Source: Halomonas sp.
GTDB lineage: Bacteria > Pseudomonadota > Gammaproteobacteria > Pseudomonadales > Oleiphilaceae
Assembly (NCBI GenBank): GCA_007135745.1
Contig: SLIH01000026.1
Coordinates: 1 to 9,785, forward strand
Length of the DNA: 9,785 bases
Direction: 5' to 3'
Within the stretch, counting starts at the first letter, position 1, and each line of letters begins with the position of its first letter. Made by a program: the position numbers and the translations under genes. Positions 1-6,053 of this stretch are shown in pieces. The notes under the pieces were generated by a model, which did not search any database, was not told the origin of the DNA, and saw only the letters and a list, made by a program, of their open reading frames with translations.

Positions 1-231
1 ACCTTCTACGGCATCCTGCTGGCAAATCTTATCTTCAAGCCGATTGCAGTGAAACTGGAGCGTCGGACCGAGGAACGGGTTGTGCTCATGAACATGGTGA
101 TGGAAGGCGTTTCCCTGATGGCGGAACGCCGTAATCCGGTGTTGATCCGTGAGACGCTGAAATCGTTTATGGCGCATTACCCGGATGAGCTTCGTGAAAC
201 TGGAATTGGCTCGGCGGAGGGAGCCCAGTGA
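1..231 (+). CDS. Flagellar stator subunit, MotA/PomA type (C-terminal part)
   Basis: This is the last 76 codons of a gene that begins before the window. It reads in frame from base 1 and ends at the TGA at 229-231. The start of the fragment (TFYGILLANLIFKPIA) matches the end of the last transmembrane helix of MotA/PomA proteins. The following charged stretch (KLERRTEERV, then MNMVMEGVSLMAERRNP and an LKSFM helix) matches their cytoplasmic C-terminal tail. In the family, MotA/PomA forms the ring of the ion-driven flagellar stator in the inner membrane, around a MotB/PomB dimer. The downstream MotB-type gene overlaps the stop by four bases (GTGA), which implies translational coupling and supports the call. 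The ion used (proton or sodium) cannot be told from this fragment. Family assignment is confident; the choice between MotA and PomA is not. Confidence 0.85.
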   Translation, partial: TFYGILLANLIFKPIAVKLERRTEERVVLMNMVMEGVSLMAERRNPVLIRETLKSFMAHYPDELRETGIGSAEGAQ

Positions 232-944
232 CGGAAGAAGCAGTCGAGTCTCGCCCCCGACGCCAGCCTGCGGACATTGAACCACCAAAGAACTCGGAGG
301 AAGGCGAAGCCTGGCTGGTCACCTACCTGGATGTAATTACCCTGGTACTGGTGTTTTTTGTGGTGTTGCTGACGTTTGCTGATTTCACCGAATCCGACGT
401 CGAGGTGGACGAGCCAACCCCCGAAAGCCCCGCTGAGACTTTCCCCGAACCCGAACCAGAGCCCGCCCCGGAACCTGAACCCATGATTGAGGCGCTCAGC
501 CTGCACGACCCGGTAACCGGAATCGACGTTATATCCCAAGATGATCGGATTACACTGCACATTGGTGAACAGCTGCTGTTTGAATCCGGGGAAGCTGGCC
601 TGATGGATGAGGGAGAGGATGTTCTGGCAGATATTGCCGAGACGCTCGCGCAGTTTGCTCACCCCATTTCCGTGGAAGGCCATACCGACAATGTGCCCAT
701 AGCCACCCTCGCCTTCCCGTCAAACTGGGAACTGTCCGCGGCGCGTGCGGCCTCAGTTCTACGTCACCTGGCGAATGAGGGTATCGCTCGCGAGCGAATG
801 CGGGCCGTGGGATACGCCGATACTCAACCAGTAGCGGAAAATGCCACCGCCGAAGGCCGAGCCCGTAACCGTCGGGTGGAGCTGGTTATTCATCTGGAGG
901 GTGGGGAGGAAAAGCCGGTTCCAACGGATGCATGGCCAGAATAG
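228..944 (+). CDS. Flagellar stator subunit, MotB type, with OmpA-like peptidoglycan-binding domain
   Basis: A 238-residue protein starting at a GTG that overlaps the stop of the upstream stator gene. A short cytosolic N-terminus precedes one transmembrane helix at about residues 29-51 (WLVTYLDVITLVLVFFVVLL). Asp35 in this helix sits where MotB/PomB carry the essential ion-binding aspartate. Residues 73-85 are a Pro-Glu rich linker. The C-terminal OmpA-like domain covers about 105-222 and shows GHTDNVP (151-157), the NWELSAARA segment and the closing RNRRVEL motif, all typical of peptidoglycan binding. Family knowledge: MotB anchors the stator to the cell wall and conducts ions with MotA. The protein is somewhat shorter than many MotB proteins, mainly in the linker between helix and OmpA domain. 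The start is fixed by the overlap, as no better in-frame start lies nearby. It may serve as the main or as a second stator set; the sequence does not say. Confidence 0.9.
   Translation: MTEEAVESRPRRQPADIEPPKNSEEGEAWLVTYLDVITLVLVFFVVLLTFADFTESDVEVDEPTPESPAETFPEPEPEPAPEPEPMIEALSLHDPVTGIDVISQDDRITLHIGEQLLFESGEAGLMDEGEDVLADIAETLAQFAHPISVEGHTDNVPIATLAFPSNWELSAARAASVLRHLANEGIARERMRAVGYADTQPVAENATAEGRARNRRVELVIHLEGGEEKPVPTDAWPE
444..482 (+). repeat. Pro-Glu coding repeat in the MotB-type linker
   Basis: Thirteen codons alternate Pro with Glu (one Ala), residues 73-85 of the MotB-type protein, from a degenerate 6-base unit of the form CCNGAR. Such Pro-acidic runs form stiff extended spacers. Here it lies just outside the membrane helix, between the membrane and the peptidoglycan-binding domain. 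Hexameric repeats can change length by slippage without breaking the frame. Confidence 0.75.
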
Positions 945-1153
945 AGAGCTATTCCAACCTCCTTTCCCATCAGGCAAACATTCATTGACGGATTTTCCCG
1001 TCTCAGGGTTCCCAGCCTGACACCATCGGAAACAATTCAATACCACGGAAACATTATGGAACCGGGAAACCACGGACAGCAGTGCCTGAATGGCCAAGAA
1101 TAGGATCAAGGACCAAAACTCGAACAACCTGAGGCACATGAGGAGCCCCCACT
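945..1153. other. Intergenic region between stator and FecR-domain genes
   Basis: A 209-base gap with no credible gene. It holds a small hairpin (GACGG/CCGTC, 987-1002, six-base loop) with no T-run after it, so a poor terminator candidate. It also holds three GGAAAC copies starting at 1028, 1047 and 1065, spaced 19 and 18 bases apart. TTGACG at 985-990 resembles a -35 box but has no matching -10 box at 16-18 bases. The FecR-domain gene probably has its own promoter here, but I could not place it. Confidence 0.5.
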
Positions 1154-2161
1154 ATGACATCTGCGTTGTCCAAAGCCATTTCCAGCAGTTGCATGGTCAT
1201 CGCGTTCTGCCTGTCTTTCTCGAGCCTTCCGGCCCTCGCCGGGGAATACCAGGGCATTGCCCGGGTGATCATCAGCTCTGGCGACGTCGTTGCCGAGAGC
1301 AAGAACGAACCCGCCCGCAAACTCGGCCGGCGCGCCCAGCTCCATATGGGCGACACCGTAAAAACCGGAGAGAACAGTAAGGTCAAGCTTCGGTTTGTTG
1401 ACGACGCCATTGTGGTACTGGACGAAAACAGCGAGCTGGTCATAGAGCAATACCGCTACCAGCACGACGCACGCAGTAACAGCACGGTGATGCGGCTTGT
1501 GGACGGTGGATTCCGCACCATCACCGGCCGTGCCGCCCAGCAGAATCCTGAAGCCTATGAGCTCAACACCACCCTGGCCACCATCGGTATTCGCGGCACG
1601 GATTACGAGGTATCGCTGGAGGACGGCGTTCTGAGCGTTGCAGTCTGGTCCGGGGGCGTGCGCCTGAGCAACGAGGCAGGTCAGCTGGATCTGGGCGCTG
1701 ATGTGAAGCACCGGTTCGGGGTTGTACCCGGTCCCGAAAAGGCACCTCGCGGACAACACCAGCTTCCCGAACCACTGCACGAAGCGTTGCCCTTTGAGGC
1801 CACGTCCGCCCTTGATGGCGATTCAGACCTGACCACATTGGATTCAGACTTCAATTTTTCAGCTTTGAAGGACGACCTTTCCGAAGCGGGGCTCGATGAT
1901 GATTTAGCCTTGGATTTAATTCTAGAAGCCAGGCTCCAGGATCTTGTCAGTCTCGACGATCTTGATTTAGCCCATCTCGATGAAGTTGACCTCACAAGTT
2001 TCCAGGACCTTGCCGAGCTGACCGAGGATGTCATCGAAGAAGCGAGGAGTTCGCTGGATGAAAGCAAGGGACTGCCCGACGAGATGCCCCTGGAAACCCT
2101 TGAGGACATGACAATAAAACTCGAAGAGGCCCTTGAGAATGAACTGCCCTTGCGACGGTAA
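1154..2161 (+). CDS. Secreted FecR-domain protein with acidic repetitive C-terminal tail
   Basis: A 335-residue protein. The ATG at 1154 has AGGAG at 1141-1145, eight bases upstream. Residues 1-29 form a signal peptide with a likely cut after ALA (27-29). Residues about 35-175 match the FecR domain: GDTVKTGENSKVKLRF (66-81), a DENSELVI segment (90-97) and TLATIGIRGTDYEV (140-153), the usual hallmark close to GVRGT. In the classic system FecR spans the inner membrane and signals to a sigma factor. Here there is no membrane anchor after the signal peptide and no sigma factor or TonB receptor nearby, so this belongs with the stand-alone periplasmic FecR-domain proteins of unknown role. From about residue 218 the tail is rich in Asp, Glu and Leu and holds a degenerate repeat (LDD...DLA...QDL at 247-264 and 267-286). 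The DNA there (about 1840-1985) is more AT-rich, with TTA codons. Domain call confident; function unknown. Confidence 0.85.
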   Translation: MTSALSKAISSSCMVIAFCLSFSSLPALAGEYQGIARVIISSGDVVAESKNEPARKLGRRAQLHMGDTVKTGENSKVKLRFVDDAIVVLDENSELVIEQYRYQHDARSNSTVMRLVDGGFRTITGRAAQQNPEAYELNTTLATIGIRGTDYEVSLEDGVLSVAVWSGGVRLSNEAGQLDLGADVKHRFGVVPGPEKAPRGQHQLPEPLHEALPFEATSALDGDSDLTTLDSDFNFSALKDDLSEAGLDDDLALDLILEARLQDLVSLDDLDLAHLDEVDLTSFQDLAELTEDVIEEARSSLDESKGLPDEMPLETLEDMTIKLEEALENELPLRR

Positions 2162-2175
2162 CCGCCGTCGCAAGG
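2148..2175 (+). terminator. Perfect 11-bp hairpin spanning the FecR-domain gene stop codon
   Basis: CCTTGCGACGG (2148-2158) and CCGTCGCAAGG (2165-2175) are exact reverse complements with a six-base loop, TAACCG. The loop contains the TAA stop codon of the upstream gene (2159-2161). The stem is GC-rich and should be stable. No T-run follows, so it is not a classic intrinsic terminator. It may act as an mRNA 3'-end stabiliser, an attenuating stem before the lipoprotein gene, or a T-less terminator. The structure is certain; the role is inferred. Confidence 0.5.
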
Positions 2176-2286
2176 AATGCTCGCCTCGCTCCACTGTTGT
2201 GATACATTGATCTCTCCCGGCAGGCTGGACGCCTGAATCGTCGATTCCAGCTTCGGTCCCGACCGTCCGTTACGGAGAGACGAACA

Positions 2287-3144
2287 ATGAACATGCGCCC
2301 TTCCCTGTGGTTCCCGCTCAGTCTGATCCTCCTTCTGTCAGGGTGCGCTCTGTTCGAGGACGAAATGGAGCGGCGAACGCCCCAGGCGTCGGTAGAGGGT
2401 ACCCGACTTGCCGGTCTGAGCTTTGATTCCGTAGACCTGCTGGTGGATGTGCGCATCGATAATCCGAATGCCGTTGGCGTGCAGTTGGCGGGACTCAACT
2501 ATGATCTGCGTCTGGACGGCGAACGGGCGCTTTCCGGGGAAAGCGATGCACGCTCCGAGATCCCGGCCCGGGACAGCGGAACCCTATCGGTGCCCATCAC
2601 CCTTGGTTTCCAGGAGCTGTACGACCGCATTGACGGACTGCGTGGCAAGGACAGCGTCGACTATGCCGTGGACCTGGGCATCGACGTCGACGTGCCTCTG
2701 CTTGGTGTGAGGCGGATTTCGGCCAGCACCTCCGATACGCTGCCGTTGCCGAAAGTCCCCCGCGTGTCCCTGGGGGATGTTCGCGTCGACCGCCTGGGCC
2801 TGTCAGGAGCACGCATGCTGGTAGACCTTGGTGTAGAGAACCCCAATGGCTTTGGTCTCAACCTGGATGCCCTGCGCTACAGCCTCAATGTGGAGGGGCA
2901 GGACTGGATCAGCGGCATGATGGAAGAGACGGCCCGGGTTGCCTCCAATGACAGCACGACGCTTACCATCCCGGTCGATCTGGATTTTGCTTCTCTCGGT
3001 TCGGGACTCTATCGCATGCTCACCGAGAACCGCATGCTGGACTATCAACTCCAGGGCAGCCTGACTGGCACAGCCGGGGAAAGCCGACTCGGTCAGTTTG
3101 AACTCGACTTTGAGGATCTGGGGAACTTCAGGCCTGGCCGATAA
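2287..3144 (+). CDS. Lipoprotein with two WHy (LEA14-like) domains
   Basis: A 285-residue protein. The ATG at 2287 follows GGAGAG (2274-2279) at good spacing; an in-frame ATG two codons later is a possible alternative. Residues 1-20 are a lipoprotein signal ending in the lipobox LLSGC, so Cys20 should be lipidated. Ala21 at +2 lacks the inner-membrane retention Asp, which suggests the outer membrane. Two WHy/LEA type 2 domains follow, at about 46-110 and 172-235. Each carries the family core: an alternating hydrophobic strand, then DNPN (58-61) or ENPN (184-187), then a short loop and a LxYxLxxxG strand. The linking segment (about 125-160) is also strand-like. WHy domains occur in plant desiccation-linked LEA14 proteins and in bacterial envelope proteins; the molecular role in bacteria is not settled. 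The gene lies 125 bases after the FecR-domain gene on the same strand and may share its transcript. Confidence 0.85.
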   Translation: MNMRPSLWFPLSLILLLSGCALFEDEMERRTPQASVEGTRLAGLSFDSVDLLVDVRIDNPNAVGVQLAGLNYDLRLDGERALSGESDARSEIPARDSGTLSVPITLGFQELYDRIDGLRGKDSVDYAVDLGIDVDVPLLGVRRISASTSDTLPLPKVPRVSLGDVRVDRLGLSGARMLVDLGVENPNGFGLNLDALRYSLNVEGQDWISGMMEETARVASNDSTTLTIPVDLDFASLGSGLYRMLTENRMLDYQLQGSLTGTAGESRLGQFELDFEDLGNFRPGR

Positions 3145-3241
3145 CCCGAGACTTCACTGGCAGTCGGTGATCCGTTAAGCGCCAACGGCGTACAGATTTT
3201 GCAAGGTCGTAGTACCCATAGATTCCCAGCGAGGAGCCGTC

Positions 3242-3839
3242 ATGGGGTTCAGCCTTGTGCAACCCAAACTCAAAAGCCGGCGCTTTTCCGCTCCTTTTGC
3301 AATCAGTCTGATTCCATTCCTTTGGCTGGGTGCGGAACTGTCACGGCTGTTCACCCTGGACGGCTATCAGTTTTCTGCCCTATGGCCCGTCGCGGGTCTA
3401 TTCCTTGGCGTGGCGCTGGCCCGTGGCCCGTGGCCCAACAACGCTGGCGTTGCTGGTTCCGCTTTTCCTGCTTTGGCTACTCTACCGGGTTGCTACCCGT
3501 GGACAGTCACGTGGAAGATCCGGGGCATTATCTCGGTGCCGCCCGCGAAGCCTGCCGGAAGGCCCGCAAACAGACGCCTCGTATACATCTGGTGGACGAC
3601 ACAACGAGTTTGGTCAATTCATCCGTGACATGCTCAACAACCCGGCTGACCAGGCCATGGTCCGTGCGGTAACCACCGTTGCGCGTCAGATGGGACTTCA
3701 TACGGTAGCGGAATTTGTTGAAGATGACGCAATGGTCGAGAAGCTGGTCGATCTGGGCGTGGATTACTCCCAGGGTTTTGGTGTTGGCCGCCCTGTGTTG
3801 CTGCAGAAGCTTATGCAACACACCACCGTAACGAATTGA
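3242..3839 (+). pseudogene. Remnant of a membrane-anchored GGDEF-EAL c-di-GMP protein
   Basis: Pieces of one multidomain gene lie in order in three frames. A good ribosome site (GAGGAG, 3231-3236) precedes ATG 3242. Frame 2 from there encodes a membrane-domain start with LWLGAELSRLF and YQFSALWPVAGLFLG, resembling MASE1-type N-termini. From about 3432 the sense continues in frame 3 (LALLVPLFLLWLLYRV). A segment in frame 1 (about 3505-3600) reads AREACRKARKQTPRIHLVDD, like the end of a GGDEF domain. From about 3606 frame 3 resumes with GQFIRDMLNNPADQAM, TVAEFVED and LGVDYSQGFGVGRP, the end of an EAL domain, to TGA 3837-3839. Most of the membrane domain, nearly all GGDEF including its signature, and the EAL catalytic motif are gone. 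About 199 codons remain, where such proteins usually exceed 700. It cannot encode an active enzyme. It is not a copy of the EAL gene at 7117-9693, whose matching motifs differ. A short EAL-end product may still be called by software. Confidence 0.8.
3418..3436 (+). repeat. GGCCCGT tandem duplication causing a frameshift
   Basis: GGCCCGT occurs twice in tandem (3418-3424, 3425-3431), followed by a partial third copy GGCCC (3432-3436). Removing one 7-base unit joins the frame-2 reading GLFLGVALARG directly to the frame-3 reading PTTLALLVPLFLLWLL. That gives a smooth hydrophobic membrane sequence. The duplication is thus the likely cause of the first frameshift in the pseudogene. Confidence 0.65.
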
Positions 3840-3900
3840 GCAGGCACCACAACGGCCAACATCTGCTACCCTCTTTCTTTAATCATGCGAGGAGGTGGGA

Positions 3901-4251
3901 ATGTCTGAAGATCCCCTGAAGGCGCTGTCTGATTTCGCCAGCGAGGCCCATGCACGCATCCAGAAAGCCCACCAGCACATCAACCCGATCGTGGAAGTGC
4001 GTCGCGGCATGCGCGACGTCGGCATTCCCGCGGATGCCATGACCATTGACTGCCTGCGCACGCGCCGGCGCATCATGCTGGTGTTGCATGATGAGGACCC
4101 CGGCGTTGTACTTCACCAGTTTGTGACCATGGACGATGAGCTGAGCATGGATTTTCGTCGCCTGCCTCTGTCCGAGGTGACAGCTCAGACACTGTTTGAC
4201 TGGATGGAAGATTACTTCTCCGACGATTCACCGCAAGGCCAGTCGCACTAG
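3901..4251 (+). CDS. Small conserved-looking cytosolic protein of unknown function
   Basis: A 116-residue protein starting at ATG 3901, placed four bases after a strong AGGAGGT (3890-3896). An in-frame GTG at 3895 lies inside that ribosome site and is rejected as the start. There is no signal peptide or membrane segment. Residues 1-37 look helical and charged. Residues 47-76 (MTIDCLRTRRRIMLVLHDEDPGVV...) suggest a beta hairpin, and the end (90-109) is an acidic helix with FDWMEDYFSDD. I do not recognise a named family. The coding frame is supported by the ribosome site, normal codon use and the tight packing before the DUF456 gene, 36 bases downstream. The two genes may be co-transcribed. Confidence 0.75.
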   Translation: MSEDPLKALSDFASEAHARIQKAHQHINPIVEVRRGMRDVGIPADAMTIDCLRTRRRIMLVLHDEDPGVVLHQFVTMDDELSMDFRRLPLSEVTAQTLFDWMEDYFSDDSPQGQSH

Positions 4252-4287
4252 TCTCCGGCAGGCCCACTGCGCTGCAGCTGACAGGGC

Positions 4288-4770
4288 ATGATGGATATCC
4301 TCATCTGGCTTCTCGCCATTCTTCTGATCCTCATAGGCCTGGCAGGCTTGATATTACCTGCACTGCCCGGCCCGATTGTACTCTTTGCCGGACTCTGGGC
4401 CGCTGCCTGGGCGGAGAGCTTCGCATTCGTTGGCATGAAGACGCTGGTTGCCCTGGGACTACTGGCTTTGCTGGCCCATCTGGCGGATTTTGTCGCCGGA
4501 GCGCTGGGCGCACAACGCTCCGGGGCCTCGTCACGGGCCGTGGTGGGTGCAACACTCGGCGCCGTCGTCGGGCTGTTCTTTGGGTTGCCGGGGCTGGTGC
4601 TGGGGCCTTTCATCGGGGCCGTCATCGGCGAACTGTCGTCGCGCTGGGATCTGGCCGCGGCAGGCCGCGCTGGTTGGGGTGCAACCATTGGCCTGGCGCT
4701 GGGCATCGCGGCCAAACTGATGTTGGGCATCGTAATGGTGAGTGTGTTTCTGGTGGTGCGGTTCCTCTAG
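4288..4770 (+). CDS. DUF456 family membrane protein
   Basis: A 160-residue, very hydrophobic protein with about five membrane-spanning stretches (near residues 4-25, 28-43, 50-73, 84-115 and 131-158). The LPALPGP turn (23-29) after the first helix and the glycine-rich segment GATLGAVVGLFFGLPGLVLGP (87-107), followed by FIGAVIGE (108-115), are characteristic of DUF456 proteins. Family length is about 160 residues, so the gene is complete. Its biochemical role is not known. Two adjacent ATG codons (4288 and 4291) could start it; the ribosome site is weak (AGG at 4283-4285) and does not decide. The gene follows the 116-residue protein closely. Confidence 0.85.
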   Translation: MMDILIWLLAILLILIGLAGLILPALPGPIVLFAGLWAAAWAESFAFVGMKTLVALGLLALLAHLADFVAGALGAQRSGASSRAVVGATLGAVVGLFFGLPGLVLGPFIGAVIGELSSRWDLAAAGRAGWGATIGLALGIAAKLMLGIVMVSVFLVVRFL

Positions 4771-4819
4771 ACGCCGTTGTCCGTTCACGACATATTATTT
4801 TCTTCCTATCGGCGTTAAG

Positions 4820-4848
4820 CTGAGAATTGATGCTTCGATTCCCATAAT
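4820..4848 (+). promoter_or_regulatory. Candidate sigma-70 promoter with palindromic spacer
   Basis: CTGAGA (4820-4825) and CATAAT (4843-4848) are separated by 17 bases and match the -35 and -10 consensus at 4/6 and 5/6. The predicted start of transcription, near 4855, leaves a leader of about 30 bases before the MBL-fold gene. The spacer is nearly filled by an 18-base imperfect palindrome, GAATTGATGCTTCGATTC (4824-4841), with 7 of 9 positions symmetric. That is a typical place for a repressor operator. Inferred from pattern only. Confidence 0.4.
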
Positions 4849-4884
4849 AATCCCAACAACCCGAACAAGTGACAGGAGCCGGCA

Positions 4885-5982
4885 ATGGCCACCAGTTTCC
4901 AGGATGAAGCGATACAACCCGTGGATGATTTTCGCAAAGGCCGTAAAGAGAAGATCCCTGAACGACGCCAGGAGCTTTTGCGCGAGGCGGCGCGGGCCTT
5001 CGGTGACCGCATGCGTGCGGGGCCGCAGGTGCGGGCATTCAAGAGTGTGCCGCTGGTGCGGGCACCCTACCCGGCACACTATGGTTTCCTGGATGTGCCC
5101 CGCTGGCAGTTTCCCTTCATTCACATACTCAACCGCATGTTCATTGTGCAGGTCGACACCTCCGCGGGCATGCGCACCCTGCTGCTTTCACCTTCCTGGG
5201 TGGAAGGCAGCCGCGCAACACCTTTTTTCGCGCGACTGGAACGGCGCATGGGCCCTTTACGCGGTATCGGGCGACGCCTGATGGCACCGGCCTACAACAC
5301 CGTGGAGCAGGCCGTGGCGGACGCCGGGCTGCAGCCGGAAGACATCGACTACATCAGCTACGATCACATGCATACGCAGGATGTGCGCCACTGGCTGGGC
5401 GGCGAAGGGCACGAGGCCTATTTCCCCAACGCTCGCCTGCTGATCATGCGCGAAGAGTGGGAATCCTGTCAGGGGCTGATCGCGCCCCAGAAAGAATGGT
5501 ACGTGGAGGCCGGCATGCGTGGTGTGCCGAAAAACAAGGTGGTGATTCTGGACCAGGACGTGTGCATCGGCGACGGGTTGGCGCTGATCAAGACACCGGG
5601 GCATACGGTGGGCAATCACAGCTTTGTGGTGAACACGCCGGATGGTGTCTACGTCATCAGCGAAAACGGCGTGGGACCGGACTGCTACGCGCCCAACCAT
5701 TCCCGGATCAAGGCCTTCCGCCGCTACTACGAAAACACCGGCAAGGAAGTGGTACTCAACGGCAACACCCTGGAAGGCGGCCTCGACCAGTACATTTCCA
5801 TGCTCATGGAAAAAGAGATGGCCGGCCCCTCACCGGTGGATCCGAACTTCCCCAATGTCTACAACTCCTCGGAATTCACCGCCTACAGCCTGTTCCCCGG
5901 GCACCAACCCTCGCTTACCGTAGGTGAGAAGCGCTTCGGTGCCATTGAACGCCCGGCACAGCGCAAAAAGGCGGCGGCTTAA
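4885..5982 (+). CDS. Metallo-beta-lactamase-fold protein with non-standard metal motif
   Basis: A 365-residue protein from ATG 4885 with AGGAG at 4874-4878, six bases upstream. There is no signal peptide, so it is probably cytosolic. An N-terminal extension of about 55 residues is charged and helical. The MBL fold is suggested by three regions. First, DYISYDHMHTQDVRHWLGG (155-173) stands where the family has THxHxDHxGG. Second, TPGHTVGNHSFVV (237-249) is the usual second metal histidine motif with His240. Third, VYVISENGVGPDC (255-267) stands where a bridging Asp is usual. The first motif has H161, H163 and D166, spaced HxHxxD rather than HxHxDH. The third has Glu260 in place of Asp, and no clear last histidine follows; the expected region reads NGNTLEGG (292-299). 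It may still bind metal in a variant way or be non-catalytic. Superfamily likely; substrate unknown. A secreted hydrolase gene follows at 71 bases. Confidence 0.75.
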   Translation: MATSFQDEAIQPVDDFRKGRKEKIPERRQELLREAARAFGDRMRAGPQVRAFKSVPLVRAPYPAHYGFLDVPRWQFPFIHILNRMFIVQVDTSAGMRTLLLSPSWVEGSRATPFFARLERRMGPLRGIGRRLMAPAYNTVEQAVADAGLQPEDIDYISYDHMHTQDVRHWLGGEGHEAYFPNARLLIMREEWESCQGLIAPQKEWYVEAGMRGVPKNKVVILDQDVCIGDGLALIKTPGHTVGNHSFVVNTPDGVYVISENGVGPDCYAPNHSRIKAFRRYYENTGKEVVLNGNTLEGGLDQYISMLMEKEMAGPSPVDPNFPNVYNSSEFTAYSLFPGHQPSLTVGEKRFGAIERPAQRKKAAA

Positions 5983-5996
5983 GTTGATCATTTTCT

Positions 5997-6017
5997 CTCC
6001 CCGGTGACGCCGGGGGG
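5997..6017 (+). other. GC-rich hairpin between MBL-fold and hydrolase genes
   Basis: CTCCCCGG (5997-6004) pairs with CCGGGGGG (6010-6017) around the loop TGACG: eight pairs, one of them G-U. No T-run follows on either strand, so it is a weak terminator candidate. It could reduce read-through into the hydrolase gene or protect the upstream mRNA end. Confidence 0.35.
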
Positions 6018-6053
6018 TATCCGGTCGAAAAGCAAATCGATAAGGGATCCGTC

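Noticed and set aside
1106..1780. Open frame of 224 codons on the minus strand
   Set aside because: It overlaps the signal peptide and FecR domain of a clear plus-strand gene, and its product shows no recognisable motif.
1154..2161. Classic FecR sigma-regulator of an iron uptake system
   Set aside because: There is no inner-membrane helix after the signal peptide, and no ECF sigma factor or TonB-dependent receptor gene nearby.
3172..3200. Hairpin CCGTT/AACGG followed by TTTT as a terminator of the lipoprotein gene
   Set aside because: The stem has only five pairs and the T-run starts eight bases after it, which is too weak to call.
3199..3672. Frame-1 open frame read as a separate protein
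   Set aside because: Only a short stretch (about 3505-3600) resembles protein, namely a GGDEF end. The rest is out of frame with the membrane and EAL pieces, so it is part of the pseudogene.
4248..4730. Open frame of 160 codons on the minus strand
   Set aside because: It lies antisense to the DUF456 gene, is rich in Ala, Pro, Ser and Arg as expected from a high-GC shadow, and has no ribosome site or domain.
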